DNA of 64,000 nucleotides from Dermanyssus gallinae (Eukaryota > Arthropoda > Arachnida > Mesostigmata > Dermanyssidae): positions 1 to 64,000 of the forward strand of contig QVRM01001228.1 in assembly GCA_003439945.1 (NCBI GenBank). Direction: 5' to 3'. Under the pieces are notes generated by a model that was not told where the DNA came from, made no database searches, and saw nothing but the letters and a program-made list of their open reading frames with translations. This document shows, one piece after another, positions 56,434 through 64,000 of this stretch. Made by a program: the position numbers and the translations under genes. Positions within the stretch are counted from its first letter, which is position 1. Each line of letters starts with the position of its first letter.

Positions 56434-56850
56434 TTGTTCTTGACCGAATTTGAGCCGGATCGATGCGAGCGGACTTTGCAACAAGGCAACAAGCATCAAC
56501 AAGCCGTCGAGGCAACTGAGCGTTTGGGAAAGGTGAATTGTCTCGGGCGGATAACTTCGCGTAGCAAGAGCATTCACTGGCCATTTAAGAACTTGAGGTT
56601 TAACGCTGTTAGACTGTTTTTTGTGGGGTTTTTAAAGAGTAAAGTGTACGCTAATAAACTTACGACCGTAACTGAGCTAAAGGCCAACATTAAAGCGTGC
56701 ATTTAGGTTATTGAGTCTGATCTATGTGGCAAAGTGCTATAAAAATTATATTAAAAATAAACTTACAAAAAGTCACTACCTCACCCAAATCGTATTTATT
56801 AGGAATGCCATTATATCTGTACTAAACACTATTTTAAAAATATCGACAGC
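56434..56850 (+). pseudogene. Tc1/mariner-like transposase C-terminal remnant, copy 2
   Basis: A 90-codon frame (56434-56706) ends with LGRITSRSKSIHWPFKNLRF...LFFVGFLKSKVYANKLTTVTELKANIKACI. This matches GRVISRxxDxNWPPRSCDLTPxDFFLWGxxKxxVYANxPxTxxELKxNIxxxI of the mariner-like group also seen at 12.7 kb. The SPDL/CDLTP-D catalytic region is mutated (the expected Asp before FFLWG is missing). The 3' flank aligns with copy 1 to about 56830. Confidence 0.7.
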
Positions 56851-58377
<1,527 letters not shown>

Positions 58378-58575
58378 ACCGAGCAAGATGGCTTAGTGGC
58401 AAAGCCTTTGCCTTGCATTCGGGAGGACTGGGTTCGAGACCCAGACCGGCCACTCTTAACATTAGTTTGCATGGTTTCCAATTTAGACAAAGTAAATGCC
58501 GGAGTGGATTAAAAATTTGCCATGACATGAAAAAACCATACACGGGCATTAGCCTTACGGAACATCTAAAAAAAA
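58378..58575 (+). mobile_element. tRNA-derived SINE (family 1), copy B
   Basis: Begins ACCGAGCAAGATGGCTTAG (A-box region) with B box GGTTCGAGACC at 58432-58442 and the shared body (TTTCCAATTTAGACAAAG, GGAGTGGATTAAA, CATGACATGAA, GGCATTAGCCTTA), ending in an A8 run. It is very close to copy A at 27.8 kb, so both are fairly young. Confidence 0.87.
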
Positions 58576-58810
58576 GCTGGTGTTTCTGTCACATCACTAG
58601 CACGCTCAGCTGTCCAAATGTTCGATAGCTTGATGCTATTGGACTTCAATGGGATCAGCCGTAGGAAACTCACGTGTTCACCTTAAGGCGGCTTGATAGG
58701 GCTAACCTCGGTAAATAGGCATATCTATGCAAAGCTGCTTATCTATTTTTATCGCCACAATCTGCATCATATACATTTGCATATTGGTGTAGCAAGAGTC
58801 AGTATAAAAT

Positions 58811-60400
<1,590 letters not shown>

Positions 60401-61329
60401 TCCTACCTAAAGTAGACCCAAGATGCCTCACCTTGACGAAATTTATCTCCTGCTCTCTTAATTGGAGGTAAAGGAGGAGGAGGAGTGTTTCCTCGTATGA
60501 CTGGATAGTCCGGTTCTGTACGTGTTTGATACAATGCGGCGTTTATAAGAGGTAACCTATTAGTAACATGCAGATATGCTTTAGGATGACTCTCTATAGT
60601 AGGCTGTTAAAAGAGTCTCATTTCAAGTAGGATGGCGGGAAGATATTTTCTCTTGTATGCGGGGACTAGTGAACCCTTTTGGTCTCCGTTTAAGTCCGCC
60701 CCATAGCACCGATAGTTGAGTGGCCCTAACGGCATTAGTGCTGCACGTCTGACAACAGACTGTCCTCCTCCGCAAAATGTCGGAGACGTGCATCTACGAT
60801 GGTAAGACCCAGGAGCCTTGTTTATAGAGATAAGGCCTGCGGCCGTTTGTGCGGCAGCAAACGAGCTTGTCAGAAGCATCCCCGTCGCTGGCGGTCGCTA
60901 CTGTTTGTATGTATTGGGATTCGTTCTTTTATCAGCGTCGTAGCAGCGGAAACCGAGAAACCGTCCTTGGTTCGACTAAAGCACTATTAACCTCCTGTTT
61001 CACACCTTCAACATCGGACGGAATTTTAGAGACGCGACTTTTTTTATATTCTCCCACGGAAACACCTGCTGGTGCTGGTGTCTCTGCGTGTCCCTGGCCA
61101 GGCGCGCGCTCGGCGTCAGCAGCCAACAATCTATTTATCTAGGCAGCTAGATTTGCGTACATTACCAAGCAAATCGAAATTGCTGATTAAGGAGTGGCTG
61201 TAGTTAAAAAGAAGTGCAAACAAAGGCAAACAGGGCCATAGTTTACACAGAAATTCCAACTAAGACGCCGGGAAGTTCTGCGTCAAGCACGGCTCTACAC
61301 CCCGATCTCCAGATAGTTGCTGATTGTAA
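60401..61329. other. Weak LINE traces only
   Basis: On the minus strand near 60470-60410 a short frame QLREQEINFVKVRHLGSTL resembles the L.xQ.IE.V..FKYLGS block of RTE-like LINEs. Overlapping 90-codon frames at 60607-61142 on both strands carry no familiar motif. Confidence 0.3.
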
Positions 61330-62949
61330 GGCGCTCTATGGTCGAGAGGAAGAGCAAACAACAAAAAGCTGCTTCTGGAGAGTAAGCGCCAGTACGATGA
61401 GGAGAAGGAGATGCTTTTGATTGCGGGAGCAAGCGCGAACTTTATGCCTACATCATTCGTAGAATAAAAGCGTGCGCAGCCTGACAAAGGAGCAGTTGCA
61501 GCTGTCCTTCTGTTTAGCGCAAATTCCCCTGCACCAGACCCAGTTACTGAGAAACCGCTCACTCTAGAGCAACACCACGTTTCACGATAGAAGACGTTGC
61601 GCGCGGGCTATCTAATACTAAAAGTAGTGGCCCTGATGGAATCTATTATGAACATCGGGTTAAGCCGCTCGATGTCTAGCAGAAGAGCCGTGTAATCTGT
61701 TTAACTAGATATTTAATAGTGAGACCTACCCAGACTTGCCATGAGGCCAGGTTTACTCTACTACTTAAGTCCAAATATTTTTGGTCTACCGGGGTTCAGG
61801 AAGGGCAGAGCTACACAAGACGCGATACATGCACTTCAGTGAGAAATGGGTGGCCAGCAAGTGGCGGCTGAACTAGGGTGTCAATTGTACGCTGTCTTTC
61901 CAATTTATGTCAATACATTTGACAGCCCCCCCCCCCGTGACTTACTAATCGATTCATTTGAACACTCTGGAGTGAGTGGTTCTTTTCTACGAGTGGTATC
62001 TAGCTTCTTTTGCAAAGACCACTTTTGAAGTAAACATAAGGGAAGAGGGCACCTTGTAAATAAGTCAAAACATGAGGATCCGTCAAGGAAACCCTCTTAG
62101 TTGCTTGGCTTTTTCATTACTCCTCGCACACCCAGCCCGCCATGAGGGAGGAGTGTAAAAATGCCCACTTCTTCGTGTATCCGAAGGACATAGCAGTAGC
62201 CCACCGAAACCGCGGTGTCATTTGTCAAACAAGACAAAACCCATAAAGCTTCGCTATGGGGTGCATTGGCTGCAGCAAACGTAATACTCTGTTGTGGCTA
62301 ACCGATGGGGTTTGTCAACTCCTTCCTTATACACAATATGGAAACGACCTTTACCCATCGCATCGGCGACAGGTGTCGGGTGTCTATTGCCTTTATTCAC
62401 ATATGAATTAGAAATCTTTACAAAACGGCAGTGCGTCCTTTTGAGTTTAAGAATGTACCTATTTTGAGCTAAACGCTTGGTATGGTGTGGGGCTATCTTT
62501 CAGTAGCAAAATCTGCGTAGCGTGAATAGCGCTTCACAGCATATTTAAAGCGTGTCCATTGTTTGCCGCGGACGGCAAGAAACCGCATTGTGCACCTGCT
62601 AGTAGGTAATCGGCTATGAAAACAATCAGAGTCAAACTTAGGTGATCTATTACAAGGTTATTTTGGAAATTTTTGTTGGAGTGGCAGAGAAAGTGACCGA
62701 GGCCTTAGCAGAGGTAACGCAGTTAGACGCGTACCATGCCAGGGAGCTTTGGGCGCACCTTGCACAATGTACCTCGTCTTAAGGTACATTGTGCATGGCT
62801 GCCATCACTTGGTGTGTTCGACCAGAGGATTTCATCGGGTTGGCAATCAGTGCTGTTGCCGGTTCTGCTTACAGACGTGCCTTAAATTCCATGCAACGAG
62901 CTACCAGGCGCATCGCCCGCCGGGACGGCCGCTGAATTGTTCAAATTGA
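61330..62949 (+). pseudogene. Decayed CR1/L2-like LINE ORF2
   Basis: Plus-strand blocks in order: CGSKRELYAYIIRRI (61418), IEDVARGLSNTKSSGPDGI (61585; the APGPDGI block), GFRKGRATQDAIHALQ (61790), LIDSFEHSGVSGSFLRVVSS (61957; the A.D..D.RLLL..LE..GV region), RIRQGNPLSC (62071; RQGDPLSP), and a C-terminal HGCHHLVC plus CCCRFCLQTCLKFHATSY cluster (62851-62904), stop at 62947-62949. The YADD region is not recognisable. Many stops and frameshifts; a C-run near 61925 and a 14-bp hairpin at 62761-62795 lie inside. Confidence 0.7.
62761..62795. repeat. Perfect hairpin, 14-bp arms
   Basis: TGCACAATGTACCT inverted around a 7-nt loop, just before the C-terminal block of the LINE remnant. Confidence 0.9.
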
Positions 62950-64000
62950 ATACAATTATTATATGTATAATTACGTGCCGTCTTAAAATGCAGATTTTAA
63001 AACGTTTTGCAAGTTTAATTTGCAAAACAAACATTCATCATCGTGTTCCCGTCACTCTTAGCGCACAAACGCTGCGTCTCCTGTAGCGCATACTACGTCT
63101 TCTCGTCAGGTTCAATTCTCAACTGAATTTAATTGCACTTGCTCATCTTCTGTATTCGCGCGCTCTACCGATAGCCCGCTTCGCGCTTTTCCTCTGGCGA
63201 CTGCTACAACTTCACCCGCACTATCAGCCTAACTGTGGCACATAATTGTTATGTTCATGTAACAAGAAATCATGTCACACACATATATACATATATATAT
63301 CCTGGCTATGTACTCGTGACATTCGAGTTGCAGGTCATTTCCGCTACTCCGTGTTTCCGATAACAATCTCTGTGTTTAACAAGCTGCCCGCTTTGACAAA
63401 AAGTACATTTCCAAAACATTTTTTAAGTATTTCGTCACACCAATTACTACTTAATACCAATTACACCAAAAACTGTGCCGTGTTTGCCTCTCCTATTCTG
63501 CATACAATCATCTGTTGGCATTTCGACAGCTACGGAAAACGTGAGTTTTGTACCATACACTTAATAGACATACAAACGATATCCAGGGTTACACCACACA
63601 ATGTATATAGATCTTGGAACAATCTTTTGGTAGCGTTTTGATTGATTGCCATGGCTTACGCATATAATATGTGACGGTTCTGTCTATGAATATGAGAAGC
63701 CGAATATGATCCAGACGCAACCAGCCTCGATGTAGGCCCTCAGACAAATCGTGCGTTACTAATATGCGACCACGGAGTAGAGTGACTAGACGTGATGTTA
63801 TTAAATTAAACACCTAACCAGTAAAGGGTAATGTTTCCTTAGTGTTTAAAATACGATGTAACGCGATACAGTTTAATATGCTGCTTTTTCAAAAAACCCA
63901 AAGTAAACGAAATGTCATAAATGGATGGAGTCATTTATGAGTTATTTACATCTCACAGGTGTTGCTTCACTGTCCGTACACTAGTGAAACATGAAGGCTA
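62950..64000. other. No recognised feature
   Basis: AT-rich, with a 131-codon plus-strand frame (63246-63641) of AT-biased composition and no motif. Confidence 0.35.

Overview
This window reads as intergenic, repeat-rich DNA from an animal, most likely a protostome and perhaps an arthropod or chelicerate. The reasons are the mix of mobile elements (CR1/L2-like LINEs, a restriction-like-endonuclease LINE, R1/jockey-like and RTE-like remnants, Tc1/mariner remnants, tRNA-derived SINEs), the many long (AT)n microsatellites, and the absence of any bacterial gene order. I recognise no host protein-coding gene, rRNA or true tRNA gene. Nearly all recognisable coding sequence belongs to transposable elements, most of them broken.

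Layout. 0-6 kb: a 5'-truncated R2/NeSL-type LINE on the minus strand with zinc knuckle and restriction-like endonuclease, then a decayed RTE/L1-like reverse transcriptase. 6.6-9.1 kb: a 5'-truncated minus-strand LINE and a tRNA-derived SINE with a perfect 16-bp target-site duplication (TSD). 11-13.5 kb: tandem repeats and a gutted mariner. 13.7-18.4 kb: the centrepiece, a full-length 4,685-bp LINE with perfect 16-bp TSD, an ORF1 (PHD finger plus degenerate SGNH/esterase-like domain) and an ORF2 (AP endonuclease, reverse transcriptase, C-terminal Cys/His cluster) broken by one TGA. ORF1 stops at a T5 run, but the -1 frame stays open for 133 more codons, encoding a basic Gln/Ser/Arg-rich tail that overlaps the ORF2 start.

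18.5-21.2 kb: two copies of an unrecognised ~440-bp repeat around an RTE-like remnant. 24.7-28.3 kb: LINE endonuclease remnants on both strands and a tRNA-derived SINE. 29.9-31.5 kb: a plus-strand R1/jockey-like remnant with several perfect hairpins nearby. 32-37.8 kb: a diverged SINE and a minus-strand R1-like remnant. 38.5-44.4 kb: a minisatellite, LINE fragments, SINE copies, and a clear nested insertion in which a 365-bp LINE 3' end with 18-bp TSD interrupts an older reverse transcriptase; removing it restores the older reading frame. 46-58.6 kb: SINE copies (one with TSD), mariner remnants, minisatellites and a GC-rich block. 61.3-62.95 kb: a decayed plus-strand LINE.

The elements are related through one recurring feature: an 18-residue Cys/His cluster at the C terminus of five separate LINE copies. 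SINEs carry tRNA-like A and B boxes and presumably relied on LINE machinery such as that encoded here; which LINE served which SINE cannot be told from this window. Coordinates of remnants are approximate because reading frames had to be followed across frameshifts by eye.
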